Made by a program: the position numbers and the translations under genes. This document shows positions 54,401-61,636 of a stretch of DNA of 64,000 nt, piece by piece. Numbering within the stretch: position 1 is the first letter of the stretch; each line of letters opens with the position of its first letter. This DNA comes from Sphingomonas yantingensis (lineage in GTDB: Bacteria > Pseudomonadota > Alphaproteobacteria > Sphingomonadales > Sphingomonadaceae): the NCBI RefSeq assembly GCF_014199325.1, contig NZ_JACIJJ010000002.1:186001-250000 (forward strand), written 5' to 3'. The notes under the pieces are model-generated. The model saw nothing but the letters and a program-made list of their open reading frames with translations. It did no database searches and was not told the DNA's origin.

Positions 54401-54609
54401 ACGCGCTGGGTCACCTGCGTCTCGAGCTCGGTCGGCGCGGCGCCGGGCTGGCTGACGACGACGATCGCGATCGGAAACTCGACGTCGGGCTCGTTGTTCA
54501 CGTCCATGCGCATGAAGCTGACGAGGCCGGCGATGGTCAGCGCGGCGAACAGCACCAGCGACGGTACCGGATTGCGGATCGACCAGGCCGAGATGTTGCG
54601 GAAGTTCAT
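51403..54609 (-). CDS. RND efflux transporter permease (HAE1/AcrB-like)
   Basis: The 1068-residue inner-membrane pump has the two-fold RND architecture: TM1 (NPVPSLVLFAALTIAGLVSF), a large periplasmic loop, TM4 with the proton-relay pair in AGVLVDDAIVEIENI, a second loop, and the C-terminal TM block (LLMLLGIVAKNSILLIDFA). It starts at ATG 54609 (MNFRNISAWSIRNP). The long overlapping frames on both strands are shadows. It is coupled to the adaptor gene and lacks an adjacent outer-membrane channel gene, so it presumably uses a TolC-type protein elsewhere. Confidence 0.96.
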   Translation of the reverse strand: MNFRNISAWSIRNPVPSLVLFAALTIAGLVSFMRMDVNNEPDVEFPIAIVVVSQPGAAPTELETQVTQRVESAVRSLQGIDEISSNVQEGSSTTVVQLAIGTPIDRAVQDVREAITQIRSELPDGILEPQIYRANTTDNDLASFTAIAPDMTIEQLSWYVDNTVAKELLSVPGLSTVERIGGVQREVRVVLDPVKLQALGLTATQVNNQLRQVNLNAAGGRAEIAGSEQAVRVLGNAETAFSLGQQQIALGNGRTVRLSDIARVIDGNAEVRSKAEYNKRQIVAFDIKRAKGASDVNVYYGAVEKLKALQERNPKVRFEKLFNNVKYVEDQYHSALMAMVEGAVLAVVVVFFFLRDWRATAISALAIPLSAIPAFWFMDMLGFTLNQMTLLALSLVAGVLVDDAIVEIENIVRHMRMGKSAYQASIDAADEIGLAVLATTMAIVAVFLPVGLMPGISGQYFKNFGLTVVAAVLVSLAVARLITPMIAAYFLKAKGHAEHGEGPIMDAYVGVLRWSLRHERAKAFAAKRGWWRKLMAPVFDHRVWVVGAGFFALALTLFMFTVLPQTFQPTQDADDVTALVEMVPGTTLAQTDAVVQKVQQILAKESIVTDTYARSFVGNGRVTAMLQDGRKEKSNEFERRLTPVLAAIPDARVNFRAQGGWGGSGRDLTITLGGEDPVLLAQTANKIMEEMGRLPSVVAPRVQGDLQRPEIVIRPRMDLAASLGVTTSALSSAIRIATLGDIDQNSARFSLNDRQIPIRVALDENARERLSTIQNLPVSTQSGGSVPLSVVADIGFGAGPTRIDRVNQQRRLNIGADLAPGVVSGTAMKQIDELPTMKNLPIGVNRLTLGQSKFQNEMIANFIIAVVSGILLVLAVLVLLYKRVMPPFVNMGSLLLAPLGGLLALWVTGQPISMPVYIGLLMLLGIVAKNSILLIDFALEEMHKGVDKMTAIIDAGHKRAQPIVMTTVAMVAGMVPTALSISGDGSWRAPMGITVIGGLTLSTILTLLIVPATFSLSVAVERWIGPRLSKRLLTYRPGDDHGDGPHVIDHQPGGRIGYRGDEGSQPAE

Positions 54610-54629
54610 CGCGATCGTCCTTCCCTGCC

Positions 54630-55820
54630 TCAGCGCTCGATCTTGACGAGCGTCGGCTTGACCTTCTGACCCGGCGCGAGGAACCCGCCCGCCGAGAGGA
54701 CGACGCGCTCGGTCCCGTCGAGGCCGCTGGCGATCGACACGCCGCCGTCGGACACCTCGCCGATGCGGACATCGCGGCGCTGCACCTGGTTCTTGGCATC
54801 GACGACGTACACGAAATTGCCCTTCGTGTCGCTCAGCACCGCCGATTCGGGTAGCTGCGGGGCGACCGCGGCACCCGCCACGATCTGTGCCGCGGCGAAA
54901 CCGCCGGGCCGCAGGCTCTGACTGTAGGGCAGGGCGATGCGGGCGATGCCTTGGCGCGTCTGCGGGTCGATGATCGGCGACACCTGCCACACCTCGCCCT
55001 TAACCGGCGTGGTCGAGCCGACCGGCGTTACTTCGGCCGGGGCACCGGTACGGATGCGGGCGAGATCGCTTTCGGCGAGCTGCGCGCGCATTTCCATCTG
55101 GCCGCCCATGGCGATGCGGAACAGCACCGCCTGGCCGCCACCGACGATCTGGCCCGGCTCGACCGCGCGGGCGAGGACAAGGCCGTCGGCGGGCGCGCGG
55201 ATGTCGAGGCGGCGGTTGCGCGCGCGCGTCTCGCCAAGCTGCGCCTCGGCGACCGAGACGCGGGCGCGGGCGGCGTCGCGGGTCGCGGTGCGGCGCTCGA
55301 CATCGGCCTTCGAGATGAAGCCGCGATCGACGAGTTGCTGCGCGCGCTTCAGCTCGCTGTCGGCGATCTGCGCGTCGGCGCGCGCGACGCGCACCTGCGC
55401 GGCCAGTGCCTCGGCCGATTCGGTCTGGACCGAGCGGTCGACGCTCGCCAGCACCTGGCCCGCGCGCACCCAGCTGCCCGGTTCGACGAGCACCGCGGTG
55501 ACGAGCCCGCCTTCGCCGACGACGCCGATCGGCATCTCGCGCCGCGCCGCCAGGCTGCCGGTGCCCGAGATGATCGTGCGCACGGTGTCGCGGCCCGGGA
55601 CTGCGACGCTGATCGAGGGAATCTGGGTCGAGCGCGCGCCGTCGCCCTTCAGAGGGTCGACCTCGGCGGGCTTGGGCCGCATGAGGTACCAGGCGAGCAA
55701 TCCGCCGAGCAGCACCAGCACGCCGATCACGATCCAGCGCCGACGGCGCGAGGGCGGGGGCGGCGTGCCGTCGGTCAGGAGGCGGCCATCGGCATCGATC
55801 GTCGAAGTCTCGTAGTTCAT
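54630..55820 (-). CDS. RND efflux periplasmic adaptor (membrane fusion protein)
   Basis: The product has 396 residues from ATG 55820, with an N-terminal TM anchor (RWIVIGVLVLLGGLLAWYLM). Biotinyl-lipoyl halves flank an alpha-hairpin (ESAEALAAQVRVARADAQIADSELKRAQQLVDRGFIS ... RVSVAEAQLGETRARN). Beta-barrel and membrane-proximal domains end in LVKIER. It links the RND permease to an outer-membrane channel. The 246 bases upstream (to the SIMPL gene) contain no ORF and hold the presumed divergent promoters; no clear operator is seen. Confidence 0.94.
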   Translation of the reverse strand: MNYETSTIDADGRLLTDGTPPPPSRRRRWIVIGVLVLLGGLLAWYLMRPKPAEVDPLKGDGARSTQIPSISVAVPGRDTVRTIISGTGSLAARREMPIGVVGEGGLVTAVLVEPGSWVRAGQVLASVDRSVQTESAEALAAQVRVARADAQIADSELKRAQQLVDRGFISKADVERRTATRDAARARVSVAEAQLGETRARNRRLDIRAPADGLVLARAVEPGQIVGGGQAVLFRIAMGGQMEMRAQLAESDLARIRTGAPAEVTPVGSTTPVKGEVWQVSPIIDPQTRQGIARIALPYSQSLRPGGFAAAQIVAGAAVAPQLPESAVLSDTKGNFVYVVDAKNQVQRRDVRIGEVSDGGVSIASGLDGTERVVLSAGGFLAPGQKVKPTLVKIER

Positions 55821-56066
55821 CCTGCACCCTTTGCCGCCCGTCACCCCCCAGTTGGCGCAGGCTTCACGCTCGTTCGTTCAAGCTGTGTTATCTGAATAAA
55901 TCACCGACCTCAAGCCGGCTTCGTTGCGGACATGCTCGATTCCGCTACGACGCGCAAGGAAATGCTATAGGAAACAAGCCATTTCCGCCGCTTTTCGTTC
56001 AGGCGGCGTTGAGGTTATGGGTGCGAAACGGTCGTCGCCCGACCGGGGCAGGAGGACGACGAACCG

Positions 56067-56789
56067 ATGATGAGGATGATGACCGCGACGCTGGTCGCTG
56101 CCGCTGCCGCGCTGCCGACCATGGCGATCGCACAGCAGCAGGTGCAGGGGCCGATCCTGACCGACGGCACGCTGCTCGACGTGGTGGCGGAGGGGCGGAC
56201 GGTGCGCCAGCCCGACCTGGCGACGATCGACGCGGGCGTCGTCACCCAGGCGGCAAGCGCGGCCGAGGCGCTTTCGGCGAACGCCGCGCGGATGGAGCGG
56301 GTACTCGCGGCGCTGAAGCGCGCGGGCGTCGCTGACCGCGACGTGCGCACCGCGACGATCAGCCTGCAGCCGCAATATCGCTATGGCGAGAACGTGCCGC
56401 CGGTTATCACCGGCTATCAGGCGTCGAACCGCGTGTCGGTGCGCTTCCGCGACGTGGCGCGCAGCGGCACGGTCCTCGATGCGCTGGTCAAGGAAGGCGC
56501 CAACCAGATCGACGGCCCGACGCTCGGCCTCGCCAACCCCGATGCGGCGCTGGACGAGGCGCGGACCGATGCGATCGCCCGCGCGCGGGCACGGGCCGAA
56601 CTCTATGCGAAGGCGGCGGGGCTGCGCGTCGAGCGGATCGTCGCGATCGGCGAGAGCGGGTCGAGCATGCCCCAGCCGCCGATGCCCGTCGTCATGATGG
56701 CGCGGATGGAAGCGGCGCCCCGGACGCAGATCGCCGCGGGCGAGCAGGACGTGACTGCCACGGTAAATGTCCGGTTCCTGCTGAAGTAG
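56067..56789 (+). CDS. SIMPL-domain (DUF541) periplasmic protein
   Basis: The 240-residue product has a signal peptide (TATLVAAAAALPTMAIAQQ). The SIMPL/DUF541 domain shows VAEGRTVRQPDLATIDAGV, LQPQYRYGENVPPVITGYQASNRVSV-type strands and AIARARARAELYAKAAGLRV near the end. The related BP26/OMP28 proteins of alphaproteobacteria are periplasmic and form rings. The role is unknown. Confidence 0.9.
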   Translation: MMRMMTATLVAAAAALPTMAIAQQQVQGPILTDGTLLDVVAEGRTVRQPDLATIDAGVVTQAASAAEALSANAARMERVLAALKRAGVADRDVRTATISLQPQYRYGENVPPVITGYQASNRVSVRFRDVARSGTVLDALVKEGANQIDGPTLGLANPDAALDEARTDAIARARARAELYAKAAGLRVERIVAIGESGSSMPQPPMPVVMMARMEAAPRTQIAAGEQDVTATVNVRFLLK

Positions 56790-56801
56790 CCAAATTTGCT
56801 T

Positions 56802-56830
56802 CGTCACCCCGGATCAAGTCCGGGGTGACG
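56802..56830. repeat. Solitary 29-base palindrome related to the GIY-YIG cassette ends
   Basis: Perfect 12-bp arms CGTCACCCCGGA / TCCGGGGTGACG flank a 5-base loop (TCAAG). It has the same length, layout and 16 identical bases (CAAGTCCGGGGTGACG) as the right-hand repeat at 59587. It lies 12 bases after the SIMPL stop. Confidence 0.75.
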
Positions 56831-56846
56831 GCGAAGCACAACGGAA

Positions 56847-56876
56847 AAGGGCCGCCGGATCGAACCGGCGGCCCTT
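56847..56876. terminator. Bidirectional intrinsic terminator
   Basis: A 12-bp GC stem AAGGGCCGCCGG / CCGGCGGCCCTT with a 6-base loop is followed by CTTTTCC on the plus strand and by CCTTTTCCG on the minus strand. It serves the convergent SIMPL and GlsB-type genes. Confidence 0.85.
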
Positions 56877-56902
56877 CTTTTCCTTGCCCGAAGGCGCAGT
56901 CC

Positions 56903-57163
56903 TTAGCGGACGCGGCCGCGACGGACGAGGTTGACGATCGCCAGCAGGATGATCGCGCCGACCAGCGAGCTGATGAAGGTGTAGAGCGTCACGCCCGCGT
57001 TGATCGAGCCGCCGAAGAGCAGGCCGCCGACGAACGCGCCGACGATGCCGACGACGATGTTGAGCAGGATGCCCTGCTGCGCATCGGTGCGCATGACCAT
57101 GCTGGCGAGCCAGCCCACGACACCACCGACGACCAGCCAGATGATAAGACCCACGAGATCCAT
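56903..57163 (-). CDS. GlsB/YeaQ/YmgE-family stress-response membrane protein
   Basis: The 86-residue very hydrophobic protein has three TM segments (LIIWLVVGGVVGWLASMVM, ILLNIVVGIVGAFVGGLLFGG, FISSLVGAIILLAIVNLV) and an Arg-rich end. It was formerly called transglycosylase-associated protein. It is linked to stress response in several bacteria; the molecular role is unknown. Confidence 0.93.
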   Translation of the reverse strand: MDLVGLIIWLVVGGVVGWLASMVMRTDAQQGILLNIVVGIVGAFVGGLLFGGSINAGVTLYTFISSLVGAIILLAIVNLVRRGRVR

Positions 57164-57297
57164 TTTCCGTCCCTCCGTTACGCCCGCTCACGCCGGGCTT
57201 CTGGAATGACACGACTCGTTACGGAAAAGATTGTTCCGTAACTGATTTGATTTGTGTCAAGGGAACTTTTCGGCACTTTAGCGATGAAATGGCGACG

Positions 57298-57329
57298 AAA
57301 AAGGGCGGCCCACCGTGATGGACCGCCCC
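57298..57329 (-). terminator. Intrinsic terminator of sciP
   Basis: On the minus strand GGGCGGTCCA pairs with TGGGCCGCCC across a short loop (one mismatch-type wobble), followed by TTTTTCG. It lies 29 bases after the sciP stop. Confidence 0.75.
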
Positions 57330-57357
57330 AGGTGCGTCGGCTGTTCCGGGCCGAGTC

Positions 57358-57657
57358 TCAGTATTTCTGCTGCCGCTCGTAGAGTGAGCGATAATGTTGG
57401 ATGCGGGTGACGCGCAGCCCCGGCATGCCCGACCGGTCGATCGCGCGCTGCCAGCCGGCGAACTCCTCGACCGTCAGGCCGTAGCGCTCGCAAACCTCGT
57501 CAACGGACAAGAGGCCGCCATTGACCGCGGCCACCACTTCCGCCTTGCGACGCACGACCCAGCGCGTCGTTTCTGGGGGCGGCAGCGTGTCGAGCGTCAG
57601 CGGCTCGCCGAGCGGCCCGATGACTTTTGCCGGCCTGATTTTCTGGTTCTCGATCAT
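57358..57657 (-). CDS. sciP: CtrA inhibitor SciP (DUF1153)
   Basis: The product has 99 residues from ATG 57657. It matches the SciP family: KIRPAKVIGPLGEPLTLDTLPPPETTRWVVRRKAEVVAAVNGGLLS, then VCERYGLTVEEFAGWQRAIDRSGMPGLRVTRIQ. In Caulobacter SciP binds DNA and the master regulator CtrA to stop CtrA-dependent transcription in G1. Its presence supports an alphaproteobacterial host with the CtrA cell-cycle circuit. A longer start adding 12 residues has no family support. Confidence 0.95.
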   Translation of the reverse strand: MIENQKIRPAKVIGPLGEPLTLDTLPPPETTRWVVRRKAEVVAAVNGGLLSVDEVCERYGLTVEEFAGWQRAIDRSGMPGLRVTRIQHYRSLYERQQKY

Positions 57658-57754
57658 TCTCGTACCTCGATCGGGGCGGGGGCCCCCTCTCACGCTACCT
57701 TCATTAATGCGACCCGTTTGAAGAACCGCTAAAATCCCAAGGTAAACATCACCT

Positions 57755-57970
57755 TCATCCCTGCCCCATCAGGCGCAGCATCGTCGCGGTTTCGCGCTCG
57801 AACGCACCAAAGTTGCGACCGACGCCGTTGCCAGCGGCCAGCCGTGCGGCGAGCCGAGCGGTCGGCGTCGCCGCCTGTCGCCCCGCCGCACTGGCCAGCA
57901 GCATCGAAAGCGATGCGAAGCCCGGCGGCGCAAGCACCGCCGGGGCGAAGCGCGATCCACTCAGGTCCAT
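57755..57970 (-). CDS. Small hypothetical protein upstream of sciP
   Basis: The 71-residue frame from ATG 57970 begins MDLSGSRFAPAVLAPPG and ends RETATMLRLMGQG. Its C-terminal half (GRNFGAFERETATMLRLMG) looks protein-like. No domain is recognised. It precedes sciP on the same strand by 97 bases and is divergent from mnmA. Two overlapping alternative frames exist, so the coding status is moderately certain. Confidence 0.5.
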   Translation of the reverse strand: MDLSGSRFAPAVLAPPGFASLSMLLASAAGRQAATPTARLAARLAAGNGVGRNFGAFERETATMLRLMGQG

Positions 57971-58039
57971 CGTACGACGCCATCAACAACACCAGTCATG
58001 GGGACGGGCTTAGGGGCGATTGCTGAAGGTCCCGTAAAA

Positions 58040-58063
58040 GCCCGCGGATTTTGCATCGCGGGC
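58040..58063. other. Leader hairpin before mnmA
   Basis: A 7-bp inverted repeat GCCCGCG / CGCGGGC with a 10-base AT-richer loop lies 25 bases before the mnmA start. It could influence mRNA structure. No known riboswitch or T-box feature is recognised. Confidence 0.3.
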
Positions 58064-58088
58064 CCGTGCGCCTTATGTGGGCGCCATC

Positions 58089-59204
58089 ATGATCGTCCCG
58101 GATTTCCAGTTGCCCGCGCCCTTGTCGGCGAAGCGGATCGTCGTCGCCATGTCTGGCGGCGTCGACAGTTCGGTCGTCGCCGCGCTTGCCGCACGCTCGG
58201 GCGCCGAGACGGTGGGCGTGACGCTCCAGCTCTACGACCATGGCGAGGCGGTGGGCCGCGCGGGCGCGTGCTGCGCCGGTCGCGACATCCGCGATGCGCG
58301 CGCGGTCTGCGACAAGCTTGGCATCGCGCATTACGTCTTCGACCACGAGACGAGCTTCCGCGCCCAAGTGATCGACGACTTCGCCGACGAGTATCTGGCC
58401 GGGCGCACCCCGATCCCCTGCGTGAAGTGCAACATGGGGCCGAAGTTCACCGACCTGTTCGCGCTCGCCCGCCAGCTCGGCGCCGATTGCCTCGCCACCG
58501 GCCATTACGTCCGCCGGGTGGAGGGGGCGAACGGTGCCGAACTCCACCGCGCGGTCGATCCGGCGCGCGACCAGAGCTATTTCCTGTTCGCGACGACGCG
58601 CGGCCAGCTCGACTTCCTGCGCTTCCCGCTGGGCGGCCTGCCCAAGGCCGATGTGCGCGCGCTGGCCGCCGAACTCGGACTCGGCGTGGCGGGCAAGCCC
58701 GACAGCCAGGATATCTGCTTCGTCCCCGACGGCGACTATGCCGGCCTCGTGCGCAAGTTGCGGCCGGAAGCGGGCGAGGGGGGCGAGATCGTCCATGTCG
58801 ACGGCCGCGTGCTCGGCCGGCACCCGGGGCTGGTCGGTTACACCGTCGGCCAGCGCCGCGGGCTGGAGATCGGCGGCCTGTCGGAGCCGCTCTATGTCGT
58901 CCGCCTCGATCCCGCGACCAAGCGAGTCATCGTCGGCCCGCGCGCGGCGCTCGCCGTGTCGGCCGCACGGATCGAGGGGGTGAACTGGCTGGGCGAGGGC
59001 GCGGCGCTGGACGACGTGACGGTGAAGGTCCGCTCGCTCGCCAGGCCCGTGCCCGCCCGGCTTGAGGGCGACCGGGTGGTCTTCGCCGCGCCCGAATATG
59101 GCGTCGCGCCGGGGCAGGCGGCGGTCCTCTACGAAGGCGACCGCGTGCTCGGCGGCGGCTGGATTGCCGAGACCGAAGCGGCGGCGCTGGTGGCGGCCGC
59201 CTGA
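58089..59204 (+). CDS. mnmA: tRNA-specific 2-thiouridylase MnmA
   Basis: The product has 371 residues from ATG 58089. The PP-loop AMSGGVDSS is at about residues 20-28. [10 protein letters not shown], the first catalytic Cys in [11 protein letters not shown] and the second in [13 protein letters not shown] are present, followed by the C-terminal [15 protein letters not shown] barrel. It adds sulfur to U34 of tRNA-Glu, -Gln and -Lys, and a tRNA-Gln gene lies 2.3 kb away. A start 4 codons upstream is also possible. The stop is 8 bases before the left repeat of the GIY-YIG cassette. Confidence 0.97.
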   Translation: MIVPDFQLPAPLSAKRIVVAMSGGVDSSVVAALAARSGAETVGVTLQLYDHGEAVGRAGACCAGRDIRDARAVCDKLGIAHYVFDHETSFRAQVIDDFADEYLAGRTPIPCVKCNMGPKFTDLFALARQLGADCLATGHYVRRVEGANGAELHRAVDPARDQSYFLFATTRGQLDFLRFPLGGLPKADVRALAAELGLGVAGKPDSQDICFVPDGDYAGLVRKLRPEAGEGGEIVHVDGRVLGRHPGLVGYTVGQRRGLEIGGLSEPLYVVRLDPATKRVIVGPRAALAVSAARIEGVNWLGEGAALDDVTVKVRSLARPVPARLEGDRVVFAAPEYGVAPGQAAVLYEGDRVLGGGWIAETEAAALVAAA

Positions 59205-59211
59205 GCCCCGT

Positions 59212-59240
59212 CGTCACCCCGGACTTGTTCCGGGGTCCAC
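59212..59240. repeat. Left inverted repeat of the GIY-YIG cassette
   Basis: A 29-base sequence starts CGTCACCCCGGA and ends TCCGGGGTCCAC with a 5-base loop between near-complementary arms. It is the exact reverse complement of 59587-59615. It lies 20 bases before the GIY-YIG start. Confidence 0.85.
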
Positions 59241-59259
59241 CTCGCGGCAATCAAGGCGG

Positions 59260-59613
59260 ATGGATCGAGAGCGCGTCCCGTGCATCTACATCATGGCGAG
59301 TGCGACAAATGGCGTTCTCTACGTCGGAGTGACGTCCGACTTGCTTGCCCGTATCGTCCAGCACCGAAGCGGTACATTGGACGGGTTCACAAAACGATAC
59401 GGCGTGAAGCGGCTGGTCTGGTACGAAACGGCGGCCACGATGGAAGCGGCGATAGCGCGCGAGAAGCAATTGAAGCGTTGGCGACGGGACTGGAAGCGCA
59501 ACCTGATCGAGCGCGACAATCCCGATTGGAACGATCTTCCGGTCGGGCTCGGCCTGCCGCCGCTTACGTCAGCGCCATTAGGACCGGTGGACCCCGGAAC
59601 AAGTCCGGGGTGA
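59260..59613 (+). CDS. Small GIY-YIG nuclease-domain protein
   Basis: The 117-residue product from ATG 59260 is a single GIY-YIG domain of the YhbQ/UPF0213 type. Key segments are PCIYIMASATNGVLYVGVTSD (residues 7-27, GIY part I9-Y10, YIG part Y21-V22-G23), R31, GFTKRYGVKRLVWYE and AIAREKQLKRWRRDWK, followed by LIERDNPDW. The last residues (PVDPGTSPG) and the stop are encoded by the right-hand inverted repeat. A longer frame from 59062 reads through mnmA and the left repeat and is rejected. Such proteins are uncharacterised nucleases. The perfect repeats suggest that this is a mobile or repeat-linked unit. Confidence 0.9.
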   Translation: MDRERVPCIYIMASATNGVLYVGVTSDLLARIVQHRSGTLDGFTKRYGVKRLVWYETAATMEAAIAREKQLKRWRRDWKRNLIERDNPDWNDLPVGLGLPPLTSAPLGPVDPGTSPG

Positions 59614-59615
59614 CG
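59587..59615. repeat. Right inverted repeat of the GIY-YIG cassette
   Basis: The exact reverse complement of the left repeat. It supplies the last codons and TGA of the GIY-YIG gene. Its last 16 bases are identical to the solitary palindrome at 56802. Confidence 0.85.
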
Positions 59616-59622
59616 AAAGGGC

Positions 59623-60288
59623 TTACCCCCGCCGCCCCTTGAACCCTGCGGCCACGACGAACCACTCCACCGATCCCTTGCGGCTCGATGGCGGCTTGGC
59701 GTGTTTCACGCTAGCGAAATTGCGCTTCATTTCGGCGACCATCGCGCTGTCGCCGCCGCCGGCGAACACCTTGGCGACGAAGGTGCCGCCCTCGCGCAGT
59801 ATTTCGCAGGCAAACAGGTGCGCCGCCTCGACCAGCGCGGCGGTGCGCAGCGCATCGGTCTGCGGGTGACCGACGGTGTTGGCGGCCATGTCGGACAGGA
59901 CGAGGTCGGCCTCGCCGCCCAGTTCCTCGCGCAGCCGGTCGGGGGCGGCGTCGGACAGGAAATCCATCTGGAGGATCGTCACCCCCTCGATCGGATCGAC
60001 GGGGAGCAGGTCGATGCCGACGACGCTGGCGTTCGGCAGGCGGCGCTTGACCACCTGGCTCCAGCCGCCGGGCGCGAGGCCGAGGTCGACCACGCGCTTC
60101 GCCCCGCGCAGGAACGCGAACTTCTCGTCGAGCTCGATCAGCTTGTAGGCCGCGCGGCTGCGATACCCTTCGGCCTTGGCGCGTTTGACGTACGGATCGT
60201 TGAGCTGGCGCTCCAGCCACCGCGTCGATTGCGCGGTGCGGTTGCGCGCGGTCTTGACGCGGACTCGCCCGCCGGGACCGCGGCTCAT
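59623..60288 (-). CDS. rlmE: 23S rRNA (uridine2552-2'-O)-methyltransferase RlmE
   Basis: The product has 221 residues from ATG 60288. It has the FtsJ/RrmJ pattern: [28 protein letters not shown] with catalytic Lys, the SAM site [29 protein letters not shown] with catalytic Asp, and GGTFVAKVF with catalytic Lys. It methylates U2552 of 23S rRNA late in 50S assembly. The start overlaps the stop of the Ppx gene by 4 bases. The longer frame from 60435 reads into that gene and is rejected. Confidence 0.95.
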   Translation of the reverse strand: MSRGPGGRVRVKTARNRTAQSTRWLERQLNDPYVKRAKAEGYRSRAAYKLIELDEKFAFLRGAKRVVDLGLAPGGWSQVVKRRLPNASVVGIDLLPVDPIEGVTILQMDFLSDAAPDRLREELGGEADLVLSDMAANTVGHPQTDALRTAALVEAAHLFACEILREGGTFVAKVFAGGGDSAMVAEMKRNFASVKHAKPPSSRKGSVEWFVVAAGFKGRRG

Positions 60289-61331
60289 GCCGCGCTCGCC
60301 ATCAGGCGGCGGAGGATCCCCTCGCGGATGCCGCGATCGGCGATGCCGAGGCGTTCGGCCGGCCACAGGTCGAGGATCGCCTCGAGGATCGCGCAGCCCG
60401 CGACCACCAGATCGGCCCGCTCGCTGCCGATGCACGGCACCTTCGAACGCTGCGCCAGGTCGAGGCCGGCGAGCCGTCCGCTCACCTCGCGCATCGCCGC
60501 GGCCGGCACGATCAGGCCATCGATCGCCGAGCGGTCATAGGCAGAAAGGCCCAGATGCACGCTGGCCAGCGTCGTCACCGTGCCGCTGGTGCCGAGCAGG
60601 CGCGGCGTTCCCGTGGGCCGCCCGACGCGGCCGGCGAATGGCGCAAAGGCGGTCGCGACTGCGCCTTTCATCCGCGCATAATGATCGAGCAGGGGCTCGT
60701 CGGGGCGCGCGGCCACCCCCTCGGTCAACGAGACGACGCCCCAGGGCGCGCTGTGCCAGTCGAGCACGCGCGGCGCGGGTTCGGAATTGTTGACGAGGAC
60801 AAGTTCGGTCGACCCCCCGCCGATGTCGAAGACCAGCGCCGGCCCGTCGCCCGGCTCCAGCAGCGCATGACAGCCGAGCACGGCGAGCCGCGCTTCCTCT
60901 TCGGCGGAAATGATATCGAGCATGATCCCCGTTTCGGCGCGGACGCGCGCAATGAACTCCGGCCCGTTGCTGGCCCTTCGGCACGCCTCGGTCGCGACCG
61001 ACCGGGCAAGCGTGACGTTGCGGCGCTTCAGCTTGTCGGCACAGATGCGAAGCGCCGCGATCGTCCGCTCGATCGCGGCATCGGATAGCCGGCCGCTGGC
61101 CGCCAGCCCCTCGCCCAGCCGGACGATGCGCGAGAACGCGTCGATGACCGCGAACCCGCCCCCTTGCGGCCGCGCGATCAGGAGCCGGCAATTGTTGGTG
61201 CCAAGGTCGAGCGCGGCATAATGCCGCGCCTCGCCGCCATGATGGCGACGCTTGCCGGGCGGGTCGGCCGAACGGGCAGGCGCCGGTCCGGGTCGGCGCC
61301 GCTTCGGCGACTGGGCGGATGGATCCCCCAT
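60285..61331 (-). CDS. Ppx/GppA exopolyphosphatase-family protein
   Basis: The 348-residue product has about 35 polar N-terminal residues before the ASKHA phosphatase core. Visible motifs are [16 protein letters not shown] (phosphate 1), [35 protein letters not shown] and [12 protein letters not shown]. It would hydrolyse polyphosphate or pppGpp. The single-domain length fits short alphaproteobacterial Ppx/GppA proteins. It is translationally coupled to rlmE. Confidence 0.93.
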   Translation of the reverse strand: MGDPSAQSPKRRRPGPAPARSADPPGKRRHHGGEARHYAALDLGTNNCRLLIARPQGGGFAVIDAFSRIVRLGEGLAASGRLSDAAIERTIAALRICADKLKRRNVTLARSVATEACRRASNGPEFIARVRAETGIMLDIISAEEEARLAVLGCHALLEPGDGPALVFDIGGGSTELVLVNNSEPAPRVLDWHSAPWGVVSLTEGVAARPDEPLLDHYARMKGAVATAFAPFAGRVGRPTGTPRLLGTSGTVTTLASVHLGLSAYDRSAIDGLIVPAAAMREVSGRLAGLDLAQRSKVPCIGSERADLVVAGCAILEAILDLWPAERLGIADRGIREGILRRLMASAA

Positions 61332-61485
61332 GCCGTATCTCGCTTTATGTTCTATCCGTCACGGCAAAGATTGCCGCCGGTGCTTGGGTGCCAAGCTAAC
61401 GCAGCGCGCCCCTTGCGACAAGGGCCGCACTTTCGTGGGTTGACCGCCCCGAAACCGCATCTTATGTGGCGCGCCTTGCCGACAT

Positions 61486-61559
61486 TGCCCTGTCGTCTAA
61501 TGGTAAGACTACGGACTCTGACTCCGTCAATCGTGGTTCGAATCCACGCGGGGCATCCA
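61486..61559 (+). tRNA. tRNA-Gln (anticodon CTG)
   Basis: The acceptor stem TGCCCTG pairs with CGGGGCA, followed by T and an encoded CCA. The D-loop is CTAATGGTAAG, the anticodon stem ACGGA/TCCGT holds the loop CTCTGAC, and the T-loop is GGTTCGAATCC. The length is 74 bases. About 150 bases upstream to the Ppx start contain no gene. Confidence 0.97.
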
Positions 61560-61636
61560 TCTCTCGGCGGCGTATGCATACCCGCATTGATCGCGATGAT
61601 TTGACACGCGGATAGCGCACCCGCCGTGGCGATCGA

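Noticed and set aside
51460..54669. 1069-codon open frame on the plus strand
   Set aside because: It is an antisense shadow of the RND permease: low-complexity D/H/R/Q composition and no domain.
57729..57992. Alternative 87-codon minus frame overlapping the small gene before sciP
   Set aside because: Arg-rich and out of frame with the more protein-like 71-codon frame; no ribosome site.
59062..59259. Extension of the GIY-YIG protein
   Set aside because: It reads mnmA and the left repeat out of frame. The domain starts after ATG 59260.
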